Source: Geitlerinema sp. PCC 9228 (lineage in GTDB: Bacteria > Cyanobacteriota > Cyanobacteriia > Cyanobacteriales > PCC-9228). From it: DNA of 46,361 bases. The stretch is from positions 1-46,361 of the forward strand of contig NZ_LNDC01000077.1 of the NCBI RefSeq assembly GCF_001870905.1, read 5' to 3'. Below are positions 33,324 to 42,045 of the stretch, in pieces. The translations under genes and the position numbers were made by a program. The notes beneath the pieces are model-generated. The model was given only the letters and a program-made list of their open reading frames with translations, searched no databases and had not been told where the DNA came from. Numbering within the stretch: the stretch's first letter is position 1; the number at the start of each line of letters is the position of its first letter.

Positions 33324-36041
33324 ATGCGCACCGTTTGCACTGCTACCTACTCACCAGATTGGTATCGCCAACAGATACAAACGCATCAATTGCAGCTGGT
33401 GGCTGCAACACCGCAAGCTGCCAAAACGGTGAGACTGCCCTACCAACCCTACTATACGTTGGAACGTCTCGCCCAAAAACGTTTGTCTCGCGTCGGAAAA
33501 GCGATCGCACCTCCTTTAATCGCCCATCAGGCGCTGTGTTTGGCTATCGAACAAGTATACAATTGCAGCGATATACCGGGAACTGCCCGGGCAATGATGC
33601 CCACCGTTAGAGACTTGCTGCGTTCCGGGGGTGACCTTCAACTTGATTCAGGGCAAGCTTTTGAAACCAACGCGGTGGATATGCCTTCCTGTGTGTCTTT
33701 GGTTCCCGCCTACCAACAACAGCTACATGCCAATGGTTGGGTAGACCAAGCGGAACAGTTTTGGCAGGCTTGTCAGCAGGAAAATCAAACTTTCCACGTC
33801 GGGGCGTTTGGCGAAACGCCCTTATTTATTTACGGATATTTTTATTTAACTCCCGACCAATTGGCGTTTGTCGATGCCATAGCCGGCGATGGTAGCATTT
33901 TGGTCTTGCCTAGCGGCGATGCAGATTGGTTTGCCGACAATCGAGATGCCTTGGCGCAGTTACAACAACAAGGTTGGCAAGTTGAAAGCGAACCCGCCAC
34001 ATCTGCTACACCTAACCTAGGCACTCGCTTGCAGGAAAAATTTTTAGGCAACAGTTCCCCACCGGCGGAAGTGCCTTGTTATGCCTATCCCCATCTAGAA
34101 GCTGAAGTTCGCGGCATTATGGGCAAAGTTAAAAGCCTGCTGCGTCGGGGGGTTTTGGCACGCGATATTGCGATTGTTGCCCGCAATGATGCTTTTTACG
34201 GAGATACCATCCTCGATATTGCTACAGAATACCAAGTTCCCGTGCGGGCGTTGTATGCTGTTCCTCTATCGGAAACTAGATTGGGGGCTTGGATGCAGGA
34301 TTTGCTGCAAGCTATTGACCAGGATTTTCCCTTCGAACTGACGGCGAGGGTGTTGCGCCATCCCCTCGCCGGGCGTTTGTCGCCGGATGAATGGCAACAA
34401 GTGCGTCAATTCCATCCCCAAGGGATTTCCCAATGGCAAAAAGCCGGTGTCGATTTATCTTTGTTGGCAACCAACGAACGGGATACCTATGAAAATTGGG
34501 TTTCCCGATTGCAGCAGATTTTAACCGATTGGCAAATTCGACAAAGGGCTGCCCGTTGGGCGCGGGAAATCGTTGCTTTTTATCAATGGAAGGAGGCATT
34601 AGCCCTGTTGCAAAAACGTCGGGAAAATATTGTGGTTTCCCGTGCGGAATTTATTGAAGAAGCGATCGCTACTCTTAATTTAACCACAGTTCCCGCCCAA
34701 CCAGGTCGCGGCGGCGTGGCATTGCACAATCCCATTTCCCTATTTGGTGCCCAATACCAACATATTTTTGTGGTGGGAATGGCTTCGCGCCTGCTTCCTC
34801 AACCCATTCAAGACGACCCCATGTTGGATTTTTGCGATCGCAAATGGTTGCGCCAACAAGGAATTCCCATCAACACTGCTCCCCAATATGCCCGCCAGGA
34901 AGCTTTTGCCTTTTATAATTTATTGGGAACCGCCACCGAAAGCCTCACGTTTTCCTATCCCAAGCTTATCTCTCAAGAAAACTACGACCCCAGCCCCTAT
35001 TTAGAATCTTTAGAAATATCACCCAGCGAACCGCCTCCCCTCGCGATCGCAAGTTGGGAAACCGCCCGTCGCATCGCTTTGCAAAACCAGCAGCTTGTTC
35101 AAAAACTATCCAAACGCGATCGCATTTTACCCACCATCCAACACGCCTGGGAAGTAGAAAAACAGCGAGAAAGCACCGCCCCTTACAACGAATACGACGG
35201 TGCCATCCAAATTTCCATCGACCCCAACCGACGAAAATTCAGCGCCTCCCAACTCACGCAAATCGGTCATTGCCCCTTCCAGTGGTTTGCCAGCCGCCTG
35301 TTGAAACTGGAAGAACTAACAGAAGCCGATACCGAGTTAAGCTATTCTTTGAAAGGCAAACTATATCACAAAGTCTTAGAAAAATTTGCCCAACGAGTAT
35401 TGAGCGAAATTGAAAAGGAAACCCTAGAAACGACCTTAGAAACCGCCTTCGATGAAGCCGAAAAAGACGAAAAAATCGCCGCAGAAATTGCCGCAGTGGA
35501 AGGTTGGCAAGCCAGGCGTCAAGAACATTTGAATACATTGCGCCACGCTATTTCCCAAACTGACTTTCTCCCACCGGGTGCCACCATTCAAGATACGGAA
35601 AAACGTTTTGAGGGCACCTGGCATGACTTGCAAATTACCGGTTATATCGATCGCATAGATTCTACCAAAGACGGCTTGCGCATTGTCGATTATAAAACCG
35701 CATCTAACCCTCCCAAAGGCATCAAAGACCAACAAGGGCAACTAAAAATTGACATTCAATTACCCCTCTACGCCCAGGTAGCTGCCCCAAGTTTGTTTCC
35801 CAACCAGCCAGTCGCAGCAACTGTTTACTATTCTTTGACCAAAGGCAAAATTTTCAACAAAACGAAAAAGGCAACAGCGCAAGAGGACATAGCACATTTT
35901 GCTGAAAAAGTCAAGTATTATTTGCAAGCTGGATACTATCCCGTCAACCCCGATAGAAAGCAAGAAGCCTGCGAGCAATGTTCGTTTGATTTGGTATGCC
36001 GTCGGGGCAATCGTTTGGCGAGGAAAACGGAAGAGACATGA
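33324..36041 (+). CDS. AddB-like PD-(D/E)XK nuclease with Fe-S cluster motif
   Basis: A 905-residue protein. The first 600 residues resemble an inactive UvrD-like helicase fold: no Walker A is visible, but GVALHNPISLFGAQYQHIFV and GMASRLLPQPIQDDPML match the region after motif V in AddB/RecB relatives. From about 635 comes a RecB-type nuclease: GYIDRID (Asp776) and IVDYKT (Asp789, Lys791), then QLPLYAQ. Cys650, Cys883, Cys886 and Cys892 give the C...CxxCxxxxxC set that holds a 4Fe-4S cluster in AddB and Cas4. Likely role: DNA end processing in recombination repair with an AddA/RecB partner, which is not encoded here. I chose ATG 33324, since conservation begins there; upstream extension to 33249 lacks support. 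Confidence 0.82.
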   Translation: MRTVCTATYSPDWYRQQIQTHQLQLVAATPQAAKTVRLPYQPYYTLERLAQKRLSRVGKAIAPPLIAHQALCLAIEQVYNCSDIPGTARAMMPTVRDLLRSGGDLQLDSGQAFETNAVDMPSCVSLVPAYQQQLHANGWVDQAEQFWQACQQENQTFHVGAFGETPLFIYGYFYLTPDQLAFVDAIAGDGSILVLPSGDADWFADNRDALAQLQQQGWQVESEPATSATPNLGTRLQEKFLGNSSPPAEVPCYAYPHLEAEVRGIMGKVKSLLRRGVLARDIAIVARNDAFYGDTILDIATEYQVPVRALYAVPLSETRLGAWMQDLLQAIDQDFPFELTARVLRHPLAGRLSPDEWQQVRQFHPQGISQWQKAGVDLSLLATNERDTYENWVSRLQQILTDWQIRQRAARWAREIVAFYQWKEALALLQKRRENIVVSRAEFIEEAIATLNLTTVPAQPGRGGVALHNPISLFGAQYQHIFVVGMASRLLPQPIQDDPMLDFCDRKWLRQQGIPINTAPQYARQEAFAFYNLLGTATESLTFSYPKLISQENYDPSPYLESLEISPSEPPPLAIASWETARRIALQNQQLVQKLSKRDRILPTIQHAWEVEKQRESTAPYNEYDGAIQISIDPNRRKFSASQLTQIGHCPFQWFASRLLKLEELTEADTELSYSLKGKLYHKVLEKFAQRVLSEIEKETLETTLETAFDEAEKDEKIAAEIAAVEGWQARRQEHLNTLRHAISQTDFLPPGATIQDTEKRFEGTWHDLQITGYIDRIDSTKDGLRIVDYKTASNPPKGIKDQQGQLKIDIQLPLYAQVAAPSLFPNQPVAATVYYSLTKGKIFNKTKKATAQEDIAHFAEKVKYYLQAGYYPVNPDRKQEACEQCSFDLVCRRGNRLARKTEET

Positions 36042-36047
36042 ATTGGG

Positions 36048-36071
36048 GGGGCAACCACGGGGGGTTGCCCC
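36048..36071. repeat. Hairpin downstream of the AddB-like gene
   Basis: GGGGCAACC (36048-36056) and GGTTGCCCC (36063-36071) form a perfect 9-base stem with a 6-base loop, followed by TACAG. It shares the CCCCTACAG edge of the MITE-associated hairpins. It has no T-run, so it is more likely a dispersed repeat than a terminator, though it lies between convergent genes. Confidence 0.5.
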
Positions 36072-36124
36072 TACAGTTGCGGATAAAAAATGAGGGGCAT
36101 TTCCAACTGAATTGGAAAACCTTT

Positions 36125-37525
36125 CTACAACTTTTGCCCGCGAATGGATAAATCCAATAATTCCATCGGATGCATCAACGGCATTTCCTTCCCTTGCAGG
36201 CGCATGTGTTTTTGAATTTGCAACGAACAACCGGGATTGGGCGAAACAATTAACTCTGCCCCCGTATCGAACAAATTCTCTACCTTCTGTTCGCCCAACT
36301 CATCTGCTACTTGCGGCTGCAACATATTGTAAACCCCCGCACTGCCGCAACACAGTGCCGCATCCACAGGTTCGCGCAAACGGATATTGGGAATTTGTTG
36401 CAAAACTTGCCGGGGTTGCAGGCTAATTTGTTGCCCGTGTAGTAGGTGACAGGCATCTTGAAAAACAATGGGCAATTCTTGGTCGCTGACGGGATGCAAA
36501 TCCGCCGTCATGCCTACTTCTGCCAAAAATTCCTGCACGTCGCGCACTTTGGCGGCAAAATTGGCAGCTTTTTCCCGATATTCTGGGTCGTCTTCCAAAA
36601 TATGACCGTATTCTTTCAATGTATGCCCGCAACCGGCAGCATTGATAATAACAGCATCCAAATCCATGCCTGCAAAAGAATCAATCAACTGACGGGCAAG
36701 GCTTTGGGCTTGGGCTTCTTGACCTTGGTGGGCGGGCAATGCCGCACAACAGCCTTGACTTGGCGGAATTACAACCTCGCAACCGTTGGCAGTTAGCACC
36801 CGCACGGTGGCTTCGTTGACGGGATGGAAAAACAAACGCTGCACGCATCCTAGAATAACACCAACCCGATAGCGTTTTTCTCCTTGGGCGGGAATCACCG
36901 TGGGGAAATTGTCGCGAAAGGCATCTGGCGTTAGTTGCGGCAGAATGGATTCCATGGCACCCAGGCGGGGGAAGATTTTGGGTAGCAAACCGGTGGCGCG
37001 CACTAGTTTTTGCAATCCCAGTTTTTGATATAAAAATAAGGGGGCTAGCAGCCAACGCAGCCGGCGGGGGTAGGGAAATAGGGAGAAAATCAACCCCCGA
37101 ATGAAGCGATCGCGCCAAGAACGTTCTACGTTACGCTCTACTTGGGGTCTAGTGGCAGCAATTAAGCGATCGTAAGCCACCCCGGAAGGGCAGGTAGTGA
37201 CACAGGCAAGGCAACCCAAACAGGTGTCAAAATGCTGGGTGGTAGCGGGTTCTAGAGGCACATCTTCTTTGTTGATGGCATCCATCAAATAAATACGCCC
37301 CCGGGGAGAATCCATTTCTTTGCCGATGACGCGATAGCTGGGGCAGGTAGCCAAACAAAACCCGCAATGCACGCAGGTATCGATGATATCTTGCTGGGGG
37401 GGATTTTTGCTGTCAAAGGTAGGAAATTGTAAGGGGGCTTCGTGGGTGGGAATTTCTGGAGATTCTTCTGTTTGGATATCCTCTAATTTGGCTGGTCTGG
37501 TTTGGGGATTTTCCGATTGTGTCAT
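36125..37525 (-). CDS. glcF: GlcF, iron-sulfur subunit of glycolate dehydrogenase
   Basis: A 466-residue protein. Two 4Fe-4S ferredoxin motifs lie near the N-terminus: CVHCGFCLATCP (Cys51, 54, 57, 61) and CLGCLACVTTCP (Cys102, 105, 108, 112). Two CCG-type cysteine-rich domains follow (QGCCAALPAHQGQ and ALCCGSAGVYN). This is the arrangement of GlcF, which passes electrons from the flavin subunits to the quinone pool. The substrate in cyanobacteria is photorespiratory glycolate and sometimes D-lactate. It is the last gene of larB-glcE-glcF, 49 bases after glcE. No transmembrane segment is predicted, so it is a peripheral membrane subunit. Confidence 0.92.
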   Translation of the reverse strand: MTQSENPQTRPAKLEDIQTEESPEIPTHEAPLQFPTFDSKNPPQQDIIDTCVHCGFCLATCPSYRVIGKEMDSPRGRIYLMDAINKEDVPLEPATTQHFDTCLGCLACVTTCPSGVAYDRLIAATRPQVERNVERSWRDRFIRGLIFSLFPYPRRLRWLLAPLFLYQKLGLQKLVRATGLLPKIFPRLGAMESILPQLTPDAFRDNFPTVIPAQGEKRYRVGVILGCVQRLFFHPVNEATVRVLTANGCEVVIPPSQGCCAALPAHQGQEAQAQSLARQLIDSFAGMDLDAVIINAAGCGHTLKEYGHILEDDPEYREKAANFAAKVRDVQEFLAEVGMTADLHPVSDQELPIVFQDACHLLHGQQISLQPRQVLQQIPNIRLREPVDAALCCGSAGVYNMLQPQVADELGEQKVENLFDTGAELIVSPNPGCSLQIQKHMRLQGKEMPLMHPMELLDLSIRGQKL

Positions 37526-37574
37526 ATGAAATCCTATTTGAAAAGTGTGAAAAGTTTTCTAGAACCAAAATTTT

Positions 37575-38882
37575 CTAAATGCCACCGACAAAACGATAGG
37601 GATTGAGAATTTTGCGATCGTCAAATTGATTTTTAATTTTCTCCATCCAGGAAAAGGCGTTTCCCGAATAGCCCCAAACATCGATTTGGTTTTTGAGTGC
37701 TGGAGGAGCTTCTAAAATGGTCAGAAAACCGCGTTCGGTTTCGCAAAAAGCTCGCAAACGTTTAATTTCATCGCTGGTTGGCTGCCCCTCTTGGTAGGGA
37801 AAACGAATTCTTCCCAAACCGCTGCGACCCCGCATACAAGCGATCGCGCCTTTTGGAATTTGGTCGAGACAAGCCACCGCTGATGTAGGTTTTACTCCTA
37901 TTTTGCCGAGAATTTCCCATCCTGGGGACGGTGATTCCATAAAAGTTGACAATCTTTTCCATAAATCGCTTTCATTAGCATCCCCATAAATTTGGGCATT
38001 TATACTTACATTTTCCAGGATTTTAACGGTATTTTTAGCCTGTTCTTCCACGCTTTCTGGTGTGCTTTGAAACCGCACCCACAATCCCATCTCATTTCCC
38101 ATGTCTAATTGAGCCATTGCACTGGCAGATACGTATTCCAAAGCCGTTGGAGTAAGCGTTGAAGCCAACAGCATTTTGCCAGCTTCCGCGATTTGGGAGA
38201 CATCGCCGCTAATCACAACTGTGGTAGCTGCCGGTGGCATGGGATAAGCGCGAAATGTCACTTGGGTTAAAATTCCTAAGGTGCCGTAAGAGCCGGTAAA
38301 TAATTTCATCATGTCGTAGCCGGCAACATTTTTGACGACGCGCCCTCCCGCTTTGGCAAAAACGCCATCGGAACGCACAAAGGAAATGCCAATCAACTGG
38401 TCGCGCACACCGCCATACCGCTGTCGTAAAAATCCCGAATCTGCGGTGGCTACCATACCTCCTAGGGTAGCGCGATCGCGGTAGGTTGGATCCAGCGCCA
38501 AAAACTGATTTTCTGCCGCCATCGTCGCCTGCACTTCCGCAAAAGGCGTTCCCGCAGCCGCTGTCAGCGTTAAATCACCCGCCGCATGTTCCACCACGCC
38601 GCACAAACGCTCGGTGCTAACAATTAGTTTGACACCGGATGCCAAGCCTCCCCAATCAATTTTGCTGCTGTTGCCGGTGGGTAAGATGCCCCAGCCATTT
38701 TTATAAGCCAGGGCAACCACTTCCGCCAAAGCTTCCGGCGTTTGGGGAACAACCATACATTCCGGCAAAGATGCCCTAGGTGAGAGCGCCTTTTTTATCT
38801 TTTGCTGGCGCTGTTGGGGCAACTGTTCAAAAGCGACAATATCCGCCGCATCTACAATTGTTTCTAAACTGTTGACAACCAT
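37575..38882 (-). CDS. glcE: GlcE-like FAD-binding subunit of glycolate dehydrogenase
   Basis: A 435-residue flavoprotein of the FAD_binding_4/VAO fold. Visible parts: PQTPEALAEVVALAYKNGWG, LPTGNSSKIDWGG (FAD pyrophosphate binding), ATLGGMVATADSG, and KAGGRVVKNVAGYDMMKLFT followed by GSYGTLGILTQVTFRAYP. The VVKNVAGYD-KLF-GS(Y/F)GTLG segment is typical of GlcE rather than full GlcD. It forms part of the GlcDEF complex oxidising glycolate (or D-lactate) to the keto acid. It lies between larB and glcF on the same strand. No glcD is present in the window, so that subunit must be encoded elsewhere. Confidence 0.9.
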   Translation of the reverse strand: MVVNSLETIVDAADIVAFEQLPQQRQQKIKKALSPRASLPECMVVPQTPEALAEVVALAYKNGWGILPTGNSSKIDWGGLASGVKLIVSTERLCGVVEHAAGDLTLTAAAGTPFAEVQATMAAENQFLALDPTYRDRATLGGMVATADSGFLRQRYGGVRDQLIGISFVRSDGVFAKAGGRVVKNVAGYDMMKLFTGSYGTLGILTQVTFRAYPMPPAATTVVISGDVSQIAEAGKMLLASTLTPTALEYVSASAMAQLDMGNEMGLWVRFQSTPESVEEQAKNTVKILENVSINAQIYGDANESDLWKRLSTFMESPSPGWEILGKIGVKPTSAVACLDQIPKGAIACMRGRSGLGRIRFPYQEGQPTSDEIKRLRAFCETERGFLTILEAPPALKNQIDVWGYSGNAFSWMEKIKNQFDDRKILNPYRFVGGI

Positions 38883-38951
38883 TGCTTATTTATTTTGAAC
38901 TACTGCAAAAACAAACGCGGGGGGGAACCAAGCAAGCACTGAGACTTACTC

Positions 38952-39731
38952 CTAAGATGGCTCCCTATCCCGCAAACCAACTGCCGTGCGCAAAATTTGC
39001 CCAGCCAGAATCGCTGCCCCAAAGCCGTTGTCGATGTTGACCACGCCAATCCCGGGGGCACAGGAGTTCAGCATGGTCAGCAAAGGTGCCAAACCGTTAA
39101 AACTAGCACCATAACCGATACTGGTGGGAACAGCAATCACGGGAGAATCCGCCAAACCAGCTACTACGCTGGGCAAAGCCCCTTCCATACCAGCTACCAC
39201 AATTAAAACATCTACAGAAGCGATCGCTTTTCGGTGGTTGAGCAAGCGATGGATACCAGCAACGCCAACATCCGTAAAACGCCGTACGGAAAAACCGCAT
39301 AATTCTGCCGTCACCGCTGCTTCTTCCGCTACAGGCAAATCAGAAGTACCCGCACACAAAACAGCAATTTTCCCGGGTTTGGGGCTGGGATAGCAAGGAA
39401 TGGAACAAATGCGAGCAGTTTCGTAGTAATGCAGTTCCGGAATTTTGGGTTGAATTTGCCGATACACTTCTGGCGAGATTCTGGTTGCCATCACCAGGGG
39501 AGATTTCTGCCGCATTGCCAGCATAATTTCTACAATTTGTGCGGGGGGTTTCCCAGCGCCGTAGACCACTTCTGGAAATCCGGTGCGCAGGCTGCGGTGG
39601 TTGTCAATCTGCGCGAAATCTCCTACAGCTTGCACGTTGAGAAATTTTAGCTGTTCTTGGGCTTGTTCCGGGGGTATGTTGCCTGCTGCTACATTTTCTA
39701 AAAGGTTTCTGATAGATTCGTTTTGCTGCAT
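38952..39731 (-). CDS. larB: LarB, nickel-pincer cofactor biosynthesis carboxylase
   Basis: A 259-residue protein of the PurE/AIR-carboxylase-like family. Motifs: GFPEVVYGAGKPPAQIVEIM near residues 50-70, IAVLCAGTSDLPVAEEAAVT, DVGVAGIHRLL, VVAGMEGALPSVVAGL and PTSIGYGASFNGLAPLLTML. LarB carboxylates nicotinic acid adenine dinucleotide, the first step to the nickel-pincer nucleotide used by lactate racemase LarA and relatives. It lies 69 bases upstream of glcE and may share its transcript. larC, larE and larA are not in the window. Confidence 0.93.
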   Translation of the reverse strand: MQQNESIRNLLENVAAGNIPPEQAQEQLKFLNVQAVGDFAQIDNHRSLRTGFPEVVYGAGKPPAQIVEIMLAMRQKSPLVMATRISPEVYRQIQPKIPELHYYETARICSIPCYPSPKPGKIAVLCAGTSDLPVAEEAAVTAELCGFSVRRFTDVGVAGIHRLLNHRKAIASVDVLIVVAGMEGALPSVVAGLADSPVIAVPTSIGYGASFNGLAPLLTMLNSCAPGIGVVNIDNGFGAAILAGQILRTAVGLRDREPS

Positions 39732-39871
39732 AGGGAAATGGAGAGGTTGGTAGAGGGCAGGATTTGTATGTTGTTTTATAGCATTTTTTTTCGATGGTGA
39801 AAATGAAATTTGGTGGCTGTTACGAGGGTTCCCGTGGATCCAAATTACGGTAGTCTGCCCGAATATGATTC

Positions 39872-39991
39872 ATACCAAATCCGATGTGTGTAAATCATAT
39901 TTGAGATAGAAGAGGGGGAGGAGGGGAAAACCACCAGAAGTTGTAGCCTTAGCCTGGGGAATTTATCGGGTTTTCTCAGTACGGATTTGGT
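39872..39991. repeat. MITE-like element, family B, copy 2
   Basis: Inverted ends ATACCAAATCCG (39872-39883) and CGGATTTGGT (39982-39991). The left end continues GATGTGTGTAAATC, similar to GATGTACATACACC in copy 1 at 13200. The interior differs and includes a purine tract (GAAGAGGGGGAGGAGGGGAA). It abuts a family A element at 39994. Confidence 0.55.
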
Positions 39992-39993
39992 TT

Positions 39994-40117
39994 TATATAG
40001 CAATTTCACATCAAATATAAACGGAATATATCTAGAAATTTGGAAACCCTGTAGGGGCGGTTCGCGAACCGCCCCTACCAATTGCATCATATACACGCCA
40101 AGTGAAAACGCTATATA
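39994..40117 (-). repeat. MITE-like element, family A, copy 3
   Basis: The best-preserved copy, 124 bases. Ends TATATAGCAATTTCAC (39994-40009) and GTGAAAACGCTATATA (40102-40117) form 16-base terminal inverted repeats with 14 matches. The centre is the palindrome TAGGGGCGG and CCGCCCCTA around TTCGCGAA. It lies in reverse orientation relative to the copies at 16963. Confidence 0.75.
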
Positions 40118-40175
40118 GCAATTTCACATCAAATATAAACGGAATATATCTAGAAATTGGGAAACCCTGTAGGGG
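40112..40175 (-). repeat. MITE-like element, family A, copy 4 (truncated)
   Basis: Begins TATATAGCAATTTCAC at 40112, sharing TATATA with the end of copy 3, in the same orientation. It follows copy 3 closely to CCCTGTAGGGG, then breaks off in the first arm of the central palindrome. Bases 40176-40209 before the next gene end hold only a HIP1 site and part of GGAAAATTTTCC. Confidence 0.7.
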
Positions 40176-40209
40176 GGGGATGAGCGATCGCTGGCGCTGG
40201 AAAATTTTC

Positions 40210-41619
40210 CTAAGCTTGCAAATTTTCATGGTTGGGGATGGTGGAAATATCAAAGCTTTGATACAAATCCCGCAAAATTGCTGTAATTTTAGAACTGTAA
40301 TCTTCGGATGGGGTCCATTTTCCGGCAAGGTCATCAATTGTTGCTGCAGAACCACGAGGTTGAACCAGGTCAAATCGCGGATCGACAATGGGTGGATTGT
40401 TAATTGGTTCGGTGGTTGCGTAAGCTTTCAGATGCTGGATATGAGCTTTTACACCAGTCTTGGTATCGGGGAAGGAAGCACCTTGTTTGTTCTCGTTAAT
40501 AGCTCCCAATCCAGCAAAATTGTTTTGGCTGGCTTCTACTATACCATGAAAGGCTAAATAACCGGTTTCCAGACACATTTGACAGAAGGCAATATCGTGA
40601 TTGATTCCTTCTTTTTCTGCTTCTTCTACATATACCTCAGCGATGTGGGGAAAGCGATCGACAAATTGTCCGGAGTTATGATTTTTGAGAAAATTCGTTA
40701 GTTGTGCGGCACTGGCTTTTCCAGTTCCTTGAATGCGTTCGAATTGGGATGGAAAATTGATAACAACGGTGTTGCGATCGCGTTGGAAGTGAACACCAAC
40801 ATTTAGCGAAACCAGACTATTGGCACGAATGTAAACAACGTCATTTTGTTTTTTTCGGGGAATGCTTTGGTCTGGTTCGTATCCTAGCGTTTTGACTGCT
40901 AGGTCTTGTTTTACATAGGGTTGCTTGTTGGCGACAATGGCGGCTTCGGCAAACTTTTTGCCGTTGATTTCTGCATCAATTTTGGTATACTGTTTGTTTG
41001 GGTTGATAAAGCGTAGTTGGGATAAAACTGCGAGCGCGGCATCTCCAGGACAGTCGGTTTCGTCCACATCTCGATGGGCAAAAACTTCGCGATCGCTATG
41101 GTTCGGTGTTACAGTTCCTAGATGGGATAGTGGTGCGTAGGGTCCGCCATAATTGCTAGCATTGGGGTCAAATTTTAGCCAACCCAAAAACTGAGAGATT
41201 AAATCGGTATAGGGGTGGAGATCGAGGTTGTAGTTTTCAAAGTCTCCCTGCAAGGCAATACCAATAGCGCGATCGTTAAATCCCCTGGTATGCGCTCCGG
41301 AACGGTCTTCTCCGCGACCTTCACATACATAGATGGATGGGGTTTTTGTATTCATTAAAAAGACCACAAAGTTATAAGGGACATCGTATCCCAAATCCGG
41401 TCGAATGGTTTGTAATTTTTGCATTTGGTTGATAACATGGCTTTCTGTTTCCCACAAGTTTTTCGATGGGTCGGAGTCAACAATAACGGTGTGGTGAATG
41501 AAAACGCGATCGCGATAGCTTCGGGGAACAATATCACCGCGACGGGGAAAGTTAGGGTCGGCGGACCAACTGTCTCGATCGAGATAAGTAACCCCCGGTG
41601 CAATATCGATTTTTGCCAT
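40210..41619 (-). CDS. Bifunctional cell-wall hydrolase: PGRP-type amidase plus glucosaminidase-like domain
   Basis: A 469-residue protein. Residues about 35-220 are an Amidase_2/PGRP domain: VFIHHTVIVD holds the first zinc His, NFVVFLMNTKTPSIYVCEGR and GIALQGDFENY follow, and AHRDVDETDCPG carries the second His and the Cys ligand. The C-terminal part (about 305-460) has FPHIAEVYVEEAEKEGINHD, ICFQ-like CQMCLETGYLAF and NFAGLG, which match GH73 glucosaminidases with Glu in LETG as the likely acid. So it should cut both peptide and glycan bonds of peptidoglycan. No signal peptide is visible at the chosen ATG 41619, which has AGGAAAC upstream. How it reaches the wall is therefore unclear; a phage-endolysin origin is possible. 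Confidence 0.82.
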   Translation of the reverse strand: MAKIDIAPGVTYLDRDSWSADPNFPRRGDIVPRSYRDRVFIHHTVIVDSDPSKNLWETESHVINQMQKLQTIRPDLGYDVPYNFVVFLMNTKTPSIYVCEGRGEDRSGAHTRGFNDRAIGIALQGDFENYNLDLHPYTDLISQFLGWLKFDPNASNYGGPYAPLSHLGTVTPNHSDREVFAHRDVDETDCPGDAALAVLSQLRFINPNKQYTKIDAEINGKKFAEAAIVANKQPYVKQDLAVKTLGYEPDQSIPRKKQNDVVYIRANSLVSLNVGVHFQRDRNTVVINFPSQFERIQGTGKASAAQLTNFLKNHNSGQFVDRFPHIAEVYVEEAEKEGINHDIAFCQMCLETGYLAFHGIVEASQNNFAGLGAINENKQGASFPDTKTGVKAHIQHLKAYATTEPINNPPIVDPRFDLVQPRGSAATIDDLAGKWTPSEDYSSKITAILRDLYQSFDISTIPNHENLQA

Positions 41620-42045
41620 TGTTTGTTTCCTCAATATAATCTTTCAAAATGTATAAGCTCAAGATGCCTTACAGGGGGTATTTCTGTGGGAAAACGCATT
41701 CGTCAGGAAATTTTGGGAAATACCACCATAAAAAAAACAGATATGTACAAGCAATGAAATCTTAATGATATTTCAAATTATTTTGTAGATAAAATTCTAA
41801 TTTCGTTTTTTAAAAATTCGGTTATTAAAAAATATAGATAGCTAAGAATTTAAGAATTTATAGCTTGCTTGGGGAGATTTGTGTCCGTGCCAGCCGAGCG
41901 AGGCGTGCCATGGTTGGCTGCAGGGGTAGCCAATTGGAGCGAAAGTACGCTATAATAAAATGTTTAACAACTCTCCCACCTAACAGCATATCGCTTCGCA
42001 GTTGGGAAAACGGAAAGCGTCGTTTGCAATTTTGGCAATGTTTCT
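41620..42045. other. 426-base intergenic region, partly AT-rich
   Basis: Divergent region between the wall hydrolase and the broken rlmB. Bases 41755-41865 are very AT-rich, with no clear promoter pair that I would defend. GCCAGCC (41888-41894) and GGTTGGC (41912-41918) could pair. No gene or known RNA is recognised. Confidence 0.35.
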
